NCBI GenBank assembly: GCA_027475525.1
Contig: JAMWFC010000130.1
Span: 372,001 to 436,000 of the forward strand
Source: Macrolepiota albuminosa
Lineage: Eukaryota > Basidiomycota > Agaricomycetes > Agaricales > Agaricaceae
DNA length: 64,000 nt
Reading direction: 5' to 3'
Numbering within the stretch: the first letter of the stretch is position 1; every line of letters starts with the position of its first letter. Shown in pieces: positions 34,940 through 47,725 of this stretch. The notes below the pieces were generated by a model that saw nothing but the letters and a program-made list of their open reading frames with translations, made no database searches and was not told where the DNA came from. The position numbers and the translations under genes are program-made.

Positions 34940-36200
34940 CTGATGGCATCAGCAAGGGATCTAGAAAAGAAAAAAAAATTGATTCGGTAAGCCTTGTCGT
35001 GGTTGTCTAGGGATCCTACTAACGTCAACTTAGTGTGTGATATGCGCCTGCTGAAGGGTGCTGTGCAAGTTTGAGGAGCTGGTGGCGGGGTTCCACCAGG
35101 ACACTTCGATGTGTGCGCAGTGTTGTATCTGGCATGAGTGCTATTTGGTAGGCTTGGCTTGGAGAGGGAGCTGCATGGCTCAGGAGCAGGGGTGGAGCAA
35201 GGACTGGATCATGGAGCAGCTGAAGGAGGGTCAGGGAATGCAGGCAAGAGTGAGGTATGCATTGGTGAGCACAGTACCATCAGGAGGTCAGGGGGGAGAA
35301 GGCACGTCCATGCAAAATGTCTCATTGTAGTGAGGTCCTCGGATGATGATGAAGACAACAAGCCAGAAGAGCCCTGCCGGGACAAGGGCAAGCAGTGGGC
35401 ATCTTCCAAGGAGTCAGATAAGGAGCGGCAGCCTCCCACCCAGCGAGTCTGGAGGTCCTTGGGGTTCCTAGGTGTGGGTCCGTTGGGCTCAGGGAGACGT
35501 GTGCCTTTGCCAGGCTCTAGTCAGCCACCCCTGAGGGTGGCTCTGGGGTCTGAGGTGGGGAGTGTCACATCATACCGCTGCCAGCTTGAGGAGGCTGCCA
35601 TTCAGGAGCAGTGTTTGACAATGAGACTCCAGGAGACGTACATAGAGGTGCAGCGGGAAAGGAGGGCGCAGGAGGATATGCAGGTCAAAAGGGACGAGGT
35701 GGGCCAGGCCCAGGAGGCTCTGGAAGGGGAGGTGGCCAGCCTGAGAGCCCGGCTGAAGCAGGGGGATGGGCGGGTTCTGGATCCTGGAAAAAGGGCGGCA
35801 GAGTTGCAGAAGCTGCTGGGGAGGGTGGAGGAAGCCCAGGCAAGCCTGGTTCAGCGGAGGAGCTGGTTGGTTGGGAGTGTGGCAGCTGCCTGGGGGGAAG
35901 CAATGTGTAAGTGGCCTATTGTGCATCTTTGCAGGGGCCTCAGCTGATTTTTTTCCCCAGGCTGGGCATAGGAGCACTGCCTTCTACTGGACAGGGGTGC
36001 TTTGGCCCATGCCCTCATCTTGCAGGGCATGTCTTTGATGTCCGGCCCCCCTAACAGAGGTTGCTCAAGGAGTCAGTCAGCTGGGGCATTTGCTGGCTGC
36101 CCATCAGAAATGCAACCCAATTGTTCTGGGGATTTAGGTGGAAACAGCGGTGGATGTGGGGGAGCCCCTCCCTTCCTACAATGAGAGAGTGGCAGCGGTA
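34940..36200 (+). pseudogene. Antisense accessory gene homologue in the second Ty3 element
   Basis: Homologue of the antisense gene at 6847-8617, again opposite to pol and next to the 3' LTR. A 47-nt GT-AG intron (34987-35033, with TACTAAC branch-like sequence) ends exactly before the first cysteine codon, as in the other copy. The cysteine cluster follows, degraded: a CGA to TGA stop lies between cysteines two and three, and the last cysteine is tyrosine. LC-FE, DT, HE, WR and EQGW residues are shared. A Gln/Glu/Arg-rich coiled-coil stretch (about 35570-35860, LRARLKQG) matches LRARLEQG in copy one. A second intron (35907-35960) precedes GCTGGGCATAGGAGCAC, matching the third intron of copy one. 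The exons upstream are deleted and frames shift near 35300. Confidence 0.75.
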
Positions 36201-38604
36201 GTGGCATCAATGGAGGTAGCAGTAGGGGTGGCAGGGTTGGGGGCAAGTGTGCCAGAGGTTGGGGACTTTGACGGGAACAGAAGAGGAGTCCAGCGGGGCT
36301 CCTGGGTCGTGATTTCTTGTTGCATTACAGTATTGCATTCTTTTGTTTCTCCTGCAGCTTTTGTACCATATTGTAGATTAGTTGGTATATAAACTTTTCT
36401 GTGTTAATGTAAGTATTGAGATGGAAAATAGGGGAGTAAAAAAAGAAAAGTAAGAGAAACTTATTGGTGGGAGTTGAATCCCTGGTGAGTCCAGAGGCAG
36501 GGATTATGCCCTTGTAGCCATCTGTGGGGTCTTCAGCCCTGGGAAGACCAGGGCTTGTCCAGATGAGCGTCATGGAATTTCCGGAGCTTGTCAGGGGTGT
36601 TCTTCAGGTTTGCCCAGTGTTTCCAGGTGTTGTCTTCTGGTCTGTAGCCTGCCCACTGTATGAGGTAGTTCAGTTGCCCCTGAATGATTCAGGAGTCGAG
36701 AATGCTGTCTACTTCATAATGGTACTCGTTGTCTACTTGAAAAGGGGGGGGCCAATCGGGGCATTGCCTGGGGAAGGGGTCTGGGGCATGCTTTTCAAAG
36801 AGTTGGACATGGAACATGGAGTGTAGTCCTTTGAGTCCCGGGAGTAGGTCAAGCCAATAGGGGTGAGAGGATATCTTCTGGATGATCTTGAAGAGGCTGA
36901 AGCGCTTGTGATTGAGTTTTACGGAGGGGTGCCAAGTCTGGAGATTGCGTTGGTCAAGCCAGACTAGGGTTCCAGAAGACTAGTTGGGTGTGGGCTCCTG
37001 CCGGGGGTCGGTGTGCTTGGAGTAGGCCTTATTAGCAATGTTGACTTCACTCTGAAGGAACTCATGGAGGTCCTGAAGGCCCTGGGCCACTTTGTGGGCA
37101 GCGTGGGCCAGGATATTCCAGAGGGACAGGGTTAACCAGGGGTGGTATCCCTTGTTTGCAAAGAAGGGGGACACCCTGGTGGTGGAGTGGGGGGTGTTGT
37201 TATAAGTGAACTCGGCGAGGAGGAGCTCGGCGTGCCAGTCATTCTGGAGATAGTTGACATAGATCTGAAGGTACTGTTCAAGAGTCTGGTTGACGTGTTT
37301 GGTTTGGCCATCGGTCTCCAGGTGGTAGGCAGTCAATAGGTTGGTTCGGACACTGAGAGCCTTGTACAGTGACATTCAGAACTTCGAGATAAAGAGGGGC
37401 CCTCAGTCGGAGACTATGTCATCAGGCAGTGTGTGCTTTGAGAACATGTGCTCAAGGAAGAGCCGGGCAAACTTTGGAGTGTTGTTGGTGGTGTGGCACA
37501 AGACAAAGATGGCCTGCTTAGTGAGTCTGCAGACAATAACAAGAATGCCATTGTATCCTTCCAACTCTGGGAACTCAAATGTGATCCATAGAGATGGATG
37601 ACTATGGGCAGCGGCTTGAGGAGTCCATAGGGGCGGTGTCAGGGGACCTTGGCCCAGAGGCAGTGCTTGCATGCTCAAACATACTGGGTGACATCCTTTT
37701 TCATTCCTGGCCAGAAGTAAGTGCAGGAGATAAGTTGGAGTGTCTTATGGATTTCTGGGTGTCCTCAGAGCTTGTAGTCGTGGTGCTGCCGGAGGATGTC
37801 AAGGCATACATATTTGTAGTCTGGGGCATAGATGTGGCCATCCTGGAGAAGCACTTTGCTATCCAGGGAGAGGGTGAAAGAGGAGTTGGGGGATTGTCCA
37901 TTGGGGGGGGTTGTTCTGGGGGTCATGCTGGGCAAAGTAGTTGTCTCAGGGGGCGTCTTGGACCTGTCTCAGGATGCCTTCTTTGTTTAAAATTAGTACC
38001 GCATTCAGGTGTTCAGGAGGAATTACCACATGGTGGTTGAAGGTGTTCCATTTGGCTTTGAAGGATTTCTTGGGGTAGACATCGGGTCATTGGGTGAGGG
38101 CATTGGGCTTGGCTCCGAGTCATCTGGGGCGATAGTGGATGGTAAAATTGTACTCTGAGAGGACTTTGGACCACCAGGCCTGTTGGAGACTGAGGAGCTT
38201 GATGGTCATGAAGTACTGCAGGTTGGTGTGGTCCGAGTAGACTTGGATCTGGTGAGGGGAACTTTTGAGGTAGGCCACCACTGCTTGAAGGCTTCAACAA
38301 TTGCAAGGAGTTTCTTGTCATAGATGTCGTAGTTGAGCTCTGCCAGGATCATCGATCAAGTGTAGAAAGCCATGGGTCAGAGTTCCTGGTTGTCTGGATC
38401 CATCTGGGAGAGAATGCTGGCAATAGCATAGTCGGAGGCATCACATTCCAGAACAACTGGGAGGGTGGGGTCGTAGTGCCAGAGGATTGGAGCTGAGGTG
38501 AAAGCTTCTTTGAGCAGCACAAACACACTTTGGCACTTACTGTCCCAGTTCCATGGGATGTCCTTCCGGATGAGTCAGTTAAGAGGCTTGGTGATCCTGG
38601 AGTA

Positions 38605-39372
38605 TGTCAGGCTCCGCTGAGTTGGGGGCTTTCTGGGAAAGCAACGCCCTTACAAGGCAGACTTGATCTACAGATATTCTGGTGTCTGGAACTCCAGGGC
38701 TAGGACTCCAGGGTTCAAGATGTGGACAGGGGGTTCTTCCAGGGAAGGGGACTTGATCCAGGGGTTTTGGTATTAGAGGCTGTGAGCCAGGTAGGGGTCA
38801 AGTCGAGAACCAGGGGTTATAAGACGAGACTGGGTTAATAAAGTGTAAGTCGCGAAGTGCATACCAAACTCAGAGCACGTGGTTATTCAAGCATGCCAGT
38901 CAAAGTGTGCCGGTCAGCGCATACCAGTCAAGCAAAGGGCACACAACAATTCAAGTTAATATCAAGACTAGCGAATATAATGGGGAACTATGCTATAAGT
39001 ACTATGGGGCCGGGTCTGGGTCTCTGGGGTTCTGGGATGTCTGAGATAAGTTCCAGGAGGCATTGAGTAGTGGGAGGAGGACTGTATACCAGGATCATGC
39101 GTGTGGGATGTGCAATCAATTAGTGCAGAGGGAATCGTGGTGCGTGATGTGTGATGGCCTGGAAGCAGGTAGCATGATCCGATCATTGATCATGGTTTGA
39201 TGGTGGTTGATCCCGGGGTTTGTGATGCAGGTTGCTGGGGTGCTGGGTGATGGCGGCCTTTGACGTGTGTGATGGCGGTGTTGGTAGTCGTGATGGCGGA
39301 GCACGTTTGTGGGGTCAGAGAGAGGGTCCCAGATGGGATTCTGGAGGTGTTTTCAGGGTGGAGGTTGTGACA
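38605..39372 (-). repeat. Solo Ty3 LTR inserted in the RT gene of the second element
   Basis: 768 bp, TGTCAGG...GTGACA, flanked by perfect 5-bp target-site duplications GAGTA (38600-38604 and 39373-39377). RT coding resumes on either side. It belongs to the LTR family of the element at 1-9642. Confidence 0.95.
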
Positions 39373-40463
39373 GAGTAGTTGTCGATGAAGCGCTGGTAGA
39401 AGTTCATGAAGCCAAGGAAGGATTGTACCTCTTTGACGTGCTTTGGGGGGGGCCAGTTGAGAATGGCTTCGACCTTCAAGGAGTCCATGCAAACTCCATT
39501 CAGGGTGACAATAACTTTGAGGTACTCAACCTCTGTGATGTGGAATAAGCACTTCTCCAATTTTGCATGGAGGTTGTGGCTTTGGAGTCATTCGAGGACC
39601 TGTTGGACATGGGTGCAATGTTCGTCAAGAGAATCGGAGTAGATCAGGATGTTGTCCAGGTAAACAATGACAAACACATTGTTCATGTCATGGAAGATGT
39701 CATTCATGAAGTACTAGAAGGTCACAGGGGAGTTAGTCATTCCGAAGGGCATTATCAGATACTCAAAAAGGCTGTAGTGGGTGCGGAAGGCCATTTACCA
39801 TTTGTGTCCCAGGGCAATCCAGACGTTGTTGTAGCTGGACTGGAGGTTGATCTTTGAGTAAACCTTGGCCTTACAGAGTCGGTCGACAAGGTCTCCAATG
39901 AGGGGTAGAGGGTACCAGTTCTTCTTGGTGATCTTGTTCAAGCCCTGGTAGTCGATGCAGAGGCGGAGGGACCTGTTGTTCTTTTTGGCAAAAAGGACCG
40001 GTGCTCTGGCTGTGGAGATCAAGGCATGAATAAAACTCTTACTGAGCATGTCATCGAGATAGTCTTTGAGAGCCTGGAGCTTGACTTCAGACATGTTGTA
40101 GACTTTGCTGAGTAGAGGAGTGGTGCCATCCTCGAGGTTGATTTTGTAGTCGTAGGGATGGTGCAGGGGGAGGTCCTTGGTGCTACCTTCAGAGAAGACG
40201 TCAGCAAACTCATGATACTTGGGGGGAATGACCTTGGCAAGGATCTGAGCCTTGGTCTTGGTAGCAGAGCTACTGTTCTCTTCCTGGAGGTGTTCTTCAG
40301 GCAGTGTCAGGAAGACCTGGAACTGGTAGGCCAGGGTGCAAGCAAAGAGGATAGTGCCGATGATTTTGATGTCCAGAGGTTTGAGCAGGTCTGTGGGATC
40401 GTCCAAGTTGGTGGAGTGTTGGGGCAAGGAGGAGTGGTTTCAGGCTGGGTAGTGGGAGGGACC

Positions 40464-40730
40464 CTGTAAGAGATATTACCGTCTTAGTCACACAAGACAC
40501 AGAATCTGCCAAATCGGTAGATTTCTCTGTACGTAGTGTAAGTAAAAAAGTATCTACCCAAATACGAGTAAATACACTATAATTTAAAGTAAATTAATTA
40601 AAGTAAATTAATTAGAGAAATAATTACTACTGTAATTATGTCCTCTAATACGATATGCTTCCCACACCCCTAAGGGTGCGGACATGGTGAAATAATGAAT
40701 AGGGACCTCAAAGAGGTCCCCCTGTTACAG
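40464..40730. mobile_element. 267-bp MITE-like insertion in Ty3 pol
   Basis: Ends are imperfect terminal inverted repeats (CTGTAAGAG at one end and CTGTAACAG at the other), flanked by 3-bp duplications ACC (40461-40463 and 40731-40733). Removing the insert rejoins pol sequence that aligns with the first element. The interior is AT-rich, with a hairpin GGGACCTC/GAGGTCCC near the right end and no ORF. The short duplication suggests a cut-and-paste DNA transposon derivative; the superfamily is not assigned. Confidence 0.6.
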
Positions 40731-41527
40731 ACCCCTTGTAGCAGTTTTGAGGGATGTTGGGTGGAAACTTGATGGGGTCCCATCAGGACAAACAAGGGGG
40801 TCTGGGGGTGGAGAGAGATGGTGGCAGCAAGGGCAGCTCCTAGGATGGGGAAGGTCATGGTGAGGTCCCTCCAGTGGATGTCAGAGTTGACCTCACAAAG
40901 CCAGGGGAGACCCAGGACAATGGGAGTTGACTCTGAGAGCTGTGTTACCAGGAGGTTGGTGGGGAATGTCAATCTATTGTCGAGGGTGAGCATCATGGAG
41001 TGGCCCTGGGTGATGAGTCCAGGGGTGCCAGTTCCATCAAACAAGCACAGTTCAAGGGGCTTTGGGAGGTCGTGGTGTGTGAGACCCAGCTGGTCGCTGA
41101 TGAACATTCTGGTGGCCCCACTATCGACAAGGGCTAGGAGGGCCTCAGAGGAGTTGCCAAGGCGTATGTGGATGACGAGAGACTGGGAGGATTGGGAGTG
41201 GAAGTCTGGGGTCCCTCCGGGACTTTGACTGGGGGTGTCTCGAGTTGAGTCAAGCGTCAGTGGTTTGAAGGGGATGGGGTCCAGGGCAGCATCGTGGTCG
41301 AGGCAGAGGGTGAGAGTTGTCCAATTGATTCAGGGGTTCATGGATCTTAACCACGGGAGTCCAATGACCAGGGGAGCGGCAGCATGGAGCCTGGTGATCA
41401 AGAGCCAGAAGGTTTGGCGGTGGCCCAAGGGGAAGGTCACCAGTATTTGGATGAAGTGGGTGATGTTACTAGCCGAGGAGGAACTGCCCAATGACAAAGC
41501 TGGCAAGTAGCTTGGTTTTCTATGCAT

Positions 41528-42494
41528 GCTTATATGAATTTATTATAATTTGCTTATTGCAATTAACTTAGCAAATTGGTTTGCATATTTGCAACTAAAT
41601 AGATGGTCTCCACATCTTCAGCTTGCTTTCTTTGACTCTCTTGAACAAATTCATGCAGCTTTTGAAGTCAAAGATTGGCCAAATAGTTACAAATATTTAG
41701 CTGTTTGAGGAACTAATGTAGAAGCCACATTAAACTTTTCAGGCTATCTGCTAGATTTTAGGCTTCTACTGTTACATCAATGCTATCAGTATGGCTTTGA
41801 TTTGTTTTACATTTACTTGTTTGACTGACAATTGCTTGTTACTAGTATTATTCATCATGATTGCAACTCACTCAACTCTTATGAAGTGATTTATGCTGAT
41901 AAATTATGCTGACTATATTTCAAGAAGGCCTTAGAGGCACTGAAGCTTATATTCAGCTACTTTGATGAGTCATTTTCTGATAGTGATCTCACAGAATACA
42001 AGTTTCACAATCTGTCAGATAACAAGAGTGCTATCTGCCCCAAGACTAGATTTTGTGCTTTAAAAGAAAGAAATTCACTGTTGGAAGAAGTGCCTATACC
42101 TGATGAAATTGACAAACATAGTGCTCTTGCTTGGATTTTGTCATTCTATCTGATGGTATCTACATGCATACAAATGACAATGTTGTGACTTTTGAAGAGC
42201 TTGTCCCTAATCCTGAAACAAAGTATGCTTTATTTGCATATATACTTTGATCATACTCTAATCTTACTTCATTTCCTTTAGGCAACCTGAGAAAAAGAAA
42301 GCTTATCCAGGTTTCTTTTGTCTAGGCCATTTAGTAGAAGCCACTGTTATATTTTGCATGGTCAAAGTGGGATGCAAAAATGCTCTATTGGTTTATTTAG
42401 ATAACTTTTGCTTGTTGCCAGGACTGCAACTCAGATACATGTTTTTTTTTGCTTTTTTTATCATTTTTTTTACTAACAATGCATGCCAGTTGCT
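41528..42494. other. AT-rich relic with fragmented coding stretch
   Basis: A + strand stretch about 41930-42120 reads as a plausible protein (EALKLIFSYFDESFSDSDL and later RNSLLEEVPIPDEIDKHSAL), but stops surround it. The family is unknown. The right end is T-rich. The solo LTR at 42495 interrupts this region; coding-like sequence resumes at 43530-43697. Confidence 0.4.
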
Positions 42495-43523
42495 TGTCAG
42501 ATACCACTGACTTGGGGACCTTCCAGAAAAGCAATGTCCTTATGAGGTGGACTTGATCTATGTGTACTCGGGTGTCTGGGACTCTGGGCCATGCTCTGGG
42601 GTTCAAGATGCAGAAAGGTGAGTACCCAGAGTTAGGGACTTGGTCCAGAGACTAAGGAAGTCAGGAGTGGATAGAGGTTGAGATCAAGTTGAGAACTGGG
42701 GATTCTAAGACAAGACCAGAGTTAACAAATTTAAAGTCGCAAAGTGCATACCAGTCTCAGAATACGCATGCCAGCCAAACATGCCAGACAGTGCATACCA
42801 GTCAAATCAAAGGACATGCAAACAGCAATTGTAATATCAAGACTAAGGTAATACAAAAGGGTGGCTACTCTATAAGTACTATGGGTGTCACTCCAGGGTG
42901 TCTAGGACAGTTCCCAGGTTGGATGTCACAAGGGCCACCTCAAACACTCAATGCAATATCACACATTCATTTTCTGGCCACCACTGCTTTGTCTGATACA
43001 AAGACAGTATAATTCCATTGTTATACCATACACATATATAAACCTACAACATACAATCAACACCCTCAGTTGATTATACAAGACTGAGGGTGAGTACTTA
43101 CATATACTTACAACAAACATGACTTACTTACTGTCCAAGTAGATTAAACTGATATTTGATCTAACTAGATCTACTTAGTCTTGGTCTGATTTCTAACATC
43201 CTAGGAATTAATAGGTGGTGGTGAGCAGAAGGGAGACTGTATTCCACGGATCACACATGCAGAGTGCACAATCAATTGACATGTAAGGGACACTGTGATG
43301 CATGATATATGATAGCCAGGGTGATTGGTGTGATCTGATCATTGATTGCAGGACAATGGCCATAATGGCAGGTGATTCCAAGATCCATGGTGTGGGGCTG
43401 TCAGGTGCATGTGTGATAGCAGCATTGGCAGGCGTCTGTGGAGGTTGTGTTGTGGGGGCCAGTGAGGGGGTTCCAGGCAGGATTCTGGGGGTGTCCTGGG
43501 GTGGTCCTGGGGGGGTCATGACA
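42495..43523 (-). repeat. Solo Ty3 LTR with internal insertion
   Basis: Starts TGTCAGATACC and ends CATGACA, flanked by perfect 5-bp duplications TTGCT (42490-42494 and 43524-43528). It is 1029 bp, about 260 bp longer than the related solo LTR. The extra sequence lies at roughly 42920-43210 and includes the inverted motif ACCCTCAG...CTGAGGGT. Confidence 0.93.
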
Positions 43524-44244
43524 TTGCTGAATGATAGGATAGCACAACTTCAAGTAGCAGTGCCTTCTCAACTGTCTTGCATATCTTGCAAGAGAAACTT
43601 GCAAGGAAATCCAGATGATTTTCCTACTCATCACATCAAACGCACTGTGGTTGACAGTGAAGACACTCTGCAACCTCTTACTATGGAGGCTGACTGAAAA
43701 GCATGCTGCTCTTTTGTTATGCTAGCTGGACAAAAATGATGCATTGCTTTTAAATTTTATTTGTTAATAAATTTCAACTGCTTTATACTATTTATTGTTT
43801 CATGAGTCGGGGATTGGCACACATGTGCACCGCTACGATAAATAAAATGAGATCATAAAATAGGTACGTACGATATGACGAATTATGATATCATCCGAGA
43901 GGAATCAGCGTTTATTGACTTTCTTCAACAATACATGTTAAAATGTACACAACATAATTGTAACATTTTTTTCTCAAGAAACTCCAGTGATTTTCTGACA
44001 TGACTGAGTCATGGCTGCTATATATTCTATTGTTGCCCATGACATTTTAACTTCGTAGAGAAACGGCAAAGCTAATCAGATTTTTTTCTTTCGTCAATGA
44101 TGGTTTGGAGACCGTTGAAGAGGCGCGGCAGGGTGTCACTGAGAAACTGAGGAAGTCCGTGGTTGGAGCTTTCTACCGGAACCACAACATCTTTCACAGT
44201 ATTTGGCGTTTTATCGCCTTTTATAACACTTGCGTCAATGCGTC
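43524..44244. other. Relic coding tail and intergenic DNA
   Basis: Open on + to 43697 (SCISCKRNLQGNPDDFPTHH and further), continuing the relic interrupted by the solo LTR. From about 43830 the base composition turns less AT-rich, marking the start of the gene-bearing third of the window. Minus-strand 44072-44326 is open but in a different frame from the zinc-finger gene. Confidence 0.4.
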
Positions 44245-45165
44245 TCAGGACTTCTCCCTGCGGAAACTGGTTGGTGAACACCCCGGAGAATAATTCGTGG
44301 TACACACCATTGCCCCGGCAAAACAATTGCTGACTGCATTCAACATATCATCGACCTGGCGGCGTGAGTAAATCGGCTTGTCTCTCAACTTTTTACGTCT
44401 GTTCAAAGTGGAATAGGGCTGAAGAGTTCGCCGAGGATATCTACCAGTCCGAATCGTTGATGAATGATGCACAATAGGAGAAACATGAGCTGAACTGAAG
44501 TCCTATTGATTGCCATAACGTTTTCAGTGGTTGACCGCGAATTTGATAGGACTGTCACATACCTTGCTGGTCGGGTCCAGCATACCGCTCAGTGACCCAA
44601 ATTGGTCGTAAGACGTTCGAAATGCTTCTATTACATCGCCGGTAGAGATGCACGACATGAAGTCTTCAAAGGCTTGGTCTACGTCTTGACCTGCGGATGA
44701 AGTCCCGATCGTAGGGAGCGGATCTTGGAATTGGTAAGTAGGGGCGGCATCCGTTTGTACAGGTGCAATGACATCGAAAGCATTGTTCGATGAGAATGTC
44801 GGAATTAAAGGAATGTTCAGGTTGCTTGCACCATGCCAGGGAGTGTCTGTACAAGAAAGAGAATGATGATGCAACTCATCGCTACTTGAAGTCGTGAGCA
44901 CCAATGTCGAAGCTGTGTTTCAGTTACAATGCACCTGCGGGAAAATCGACTTTCGCATGAAATACACTTAAATGGCATGTTGCGCGTATCTGGGTCAACA
45001 AAGGTCAGAACAAATCACGAAGCAAGACAAAAAACGCAGCCAACGGATTACAAAGTGTCTGCGGAGGTTCGACCTCCTTGTGAATGGAGCATTGCAGCTC
45101 GGACAGTGGTATGCCCCGTCTTCAATGTCACGACGAAGATTATCGAGGTTGAACAAAGAAGTCAT
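44245..45165 (-). CDS. Two-finger C2H2 zinc-finger protein, putative transcription factor
   Basis: Predicted 250-residue nuclear DNA-binding protein. Exons are 45165-45045, 44989-44935, 44881-44563 and 44502-44245. The introns (44990-45044, 44882-44934, 44513 region to 44562, the last being 44503-44562) all have GT-AG ends, and the coding total is an exact multiple of three. Finger one is C-X2-C-X12-H-X3-H (residues 21-41), with its last histidine created at the first splice junction. After the linker TRNMPFKC, finger two is C-X2-C-X12-H-X4-C, containing RSDEL and crossing the second junction. The rest is Ser/Thr/Pro-rich with no known domain, ending in a basic stretch (RRKKLRDK). Targets are unknown. 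Two fingers of this kind are common in basidiomycete regulators. Confidence 0.8.
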
Positions 45166-45980
45166 GGGAATTGTGGGATAGGGTCGGTGTCTTTATACAG
45201 AGAGCTGCTCGTAACCCCTCGCCTGTCAATACTGTATATATTCATGGCGGGAATGCGCCAGTGGTTTCCCGAAGAACCTATACCGCCTTCCGTTAAGCTG
45301 AGGTTTCCTTCTCTTTAACGCCGGAGTGTTCTGGAAACGACGCCAGGAGAATGAAGACACGCTTATTAAAGATCGCAGAACCTCCGGTTTCACGTCAAGG
45401 AAACCTTTGTGATACAGAGAACGTCAAGTTTCCGAGGCCACCCCAACGCCACAGATGAAGGAAGCACCTCTCCCCTATTTCGTATTCGCGACGAGTACAT
45501 GTGAGACTTGCTGGTAGCCACCTTCATGAAATCGATGTTCGATGATCACTTTGTAATACAAGAAACGAGTCCTCACTGGCGTGCTATTGAGTTCTGTTGA
45601 CTTTGTACCGACGAACAAGGCTCGTATGGTGTGGAAAGGGCAAATGACAAGTGTTTAACAGTTAATCTATCAGAGACCTTCCTCAGGGGTATAAGCAAGA
45701 GTTTCTTAGAAGTAAAAACCAGTCTAGCAGAAACTTTTCGCGAAAGGAGAAAAATGAACGGGCCAAAAGAAAAAGACATAACTGATTTTTTTTTCCCAAT
45801 CTGGTACCCCAAGAAGAATTTGTCCAGCCATGGAATGACGCAAGACGGAATGTCAGAGTAACGATGTCGGGTGAGTTCGGACGGCAATCAAGGGGTATGT
45901 ACAGGCAGCTCCTATTCTAACATTTTGAAAATTAAGCATGACCTACGTGACGTAGACTCTAATCTCCCCTTTGGAACACT
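45166..45980. other. Intergenic region
   Basis: Between the start of the zinc-finger gene and the 3' end of the sulfhydrylase gene. No gene seen; a minus ORF at 45573-45887 has unusual composition and no family. Confidence 0.5.

Positions 45981-47725
<1,745 letters not shown>

Larger units (their letters stand above)
34110..41527 (-). mobile_element. Second Ty3/Gypsy chromovirus, decayed, 5'-truncated and nested
   Basis: Minus-strand pol runs from half of PR1 at 41527 down to the chromodomain near 36500, followed by an antisense gene on + and a 3' LTR at 34110-34855. Gag and the 5' LTR are absent. The element is poor in CpG and has many stops. Two younger insertions sit in it: a 267-bp element in pol (40464-40730) and a solo LTR in RT (38605-39372). 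Layout matches the element at 1-9642, but its LTR has clearly diverged from it, so it is a related but different subfamily. Confidence 0.9.
36490..41527 (-). pseudogene. pol: Ty3 pol of the second element, interrupted
   Basis: From high to low coordinates on the minus strand: C-terminal half of PR1 ending VIGLPWLRSMNP (41527-41330); complete PR2 with VDSGATRMFISD (about 41130) and VLGLPWL; the 267-bp insertion; RT (40427-39373), including the YLDD region near 39680; the solo LTR; the rest of RT and RNase H (38604-about 38100); integrase zinc region and core (about 37840-36980, HLETDGQT and YNNTPHS); and a chromodomain with a TGA in DS*IIQ (about 36690-36560). Stops and frame changes are frequent, many explained by C-to-T or G-to-A changes. 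Two tandem protease domains are again present, as in the first element. Confidence 0.88.

Noticed and set aside
43302..43697. 131-codon + ORF across the solo LTR end
   Set aside because: It joins LTR sequence to flanking relic across a target-site duplication, so it is a chance fusion; only the part after 43528 is coding-like.
44929..45318. 129-codon + ORF
   Set aside because: Antisense shadow of the C2H2 zinc-finger gene, whose spliced model is in phase.
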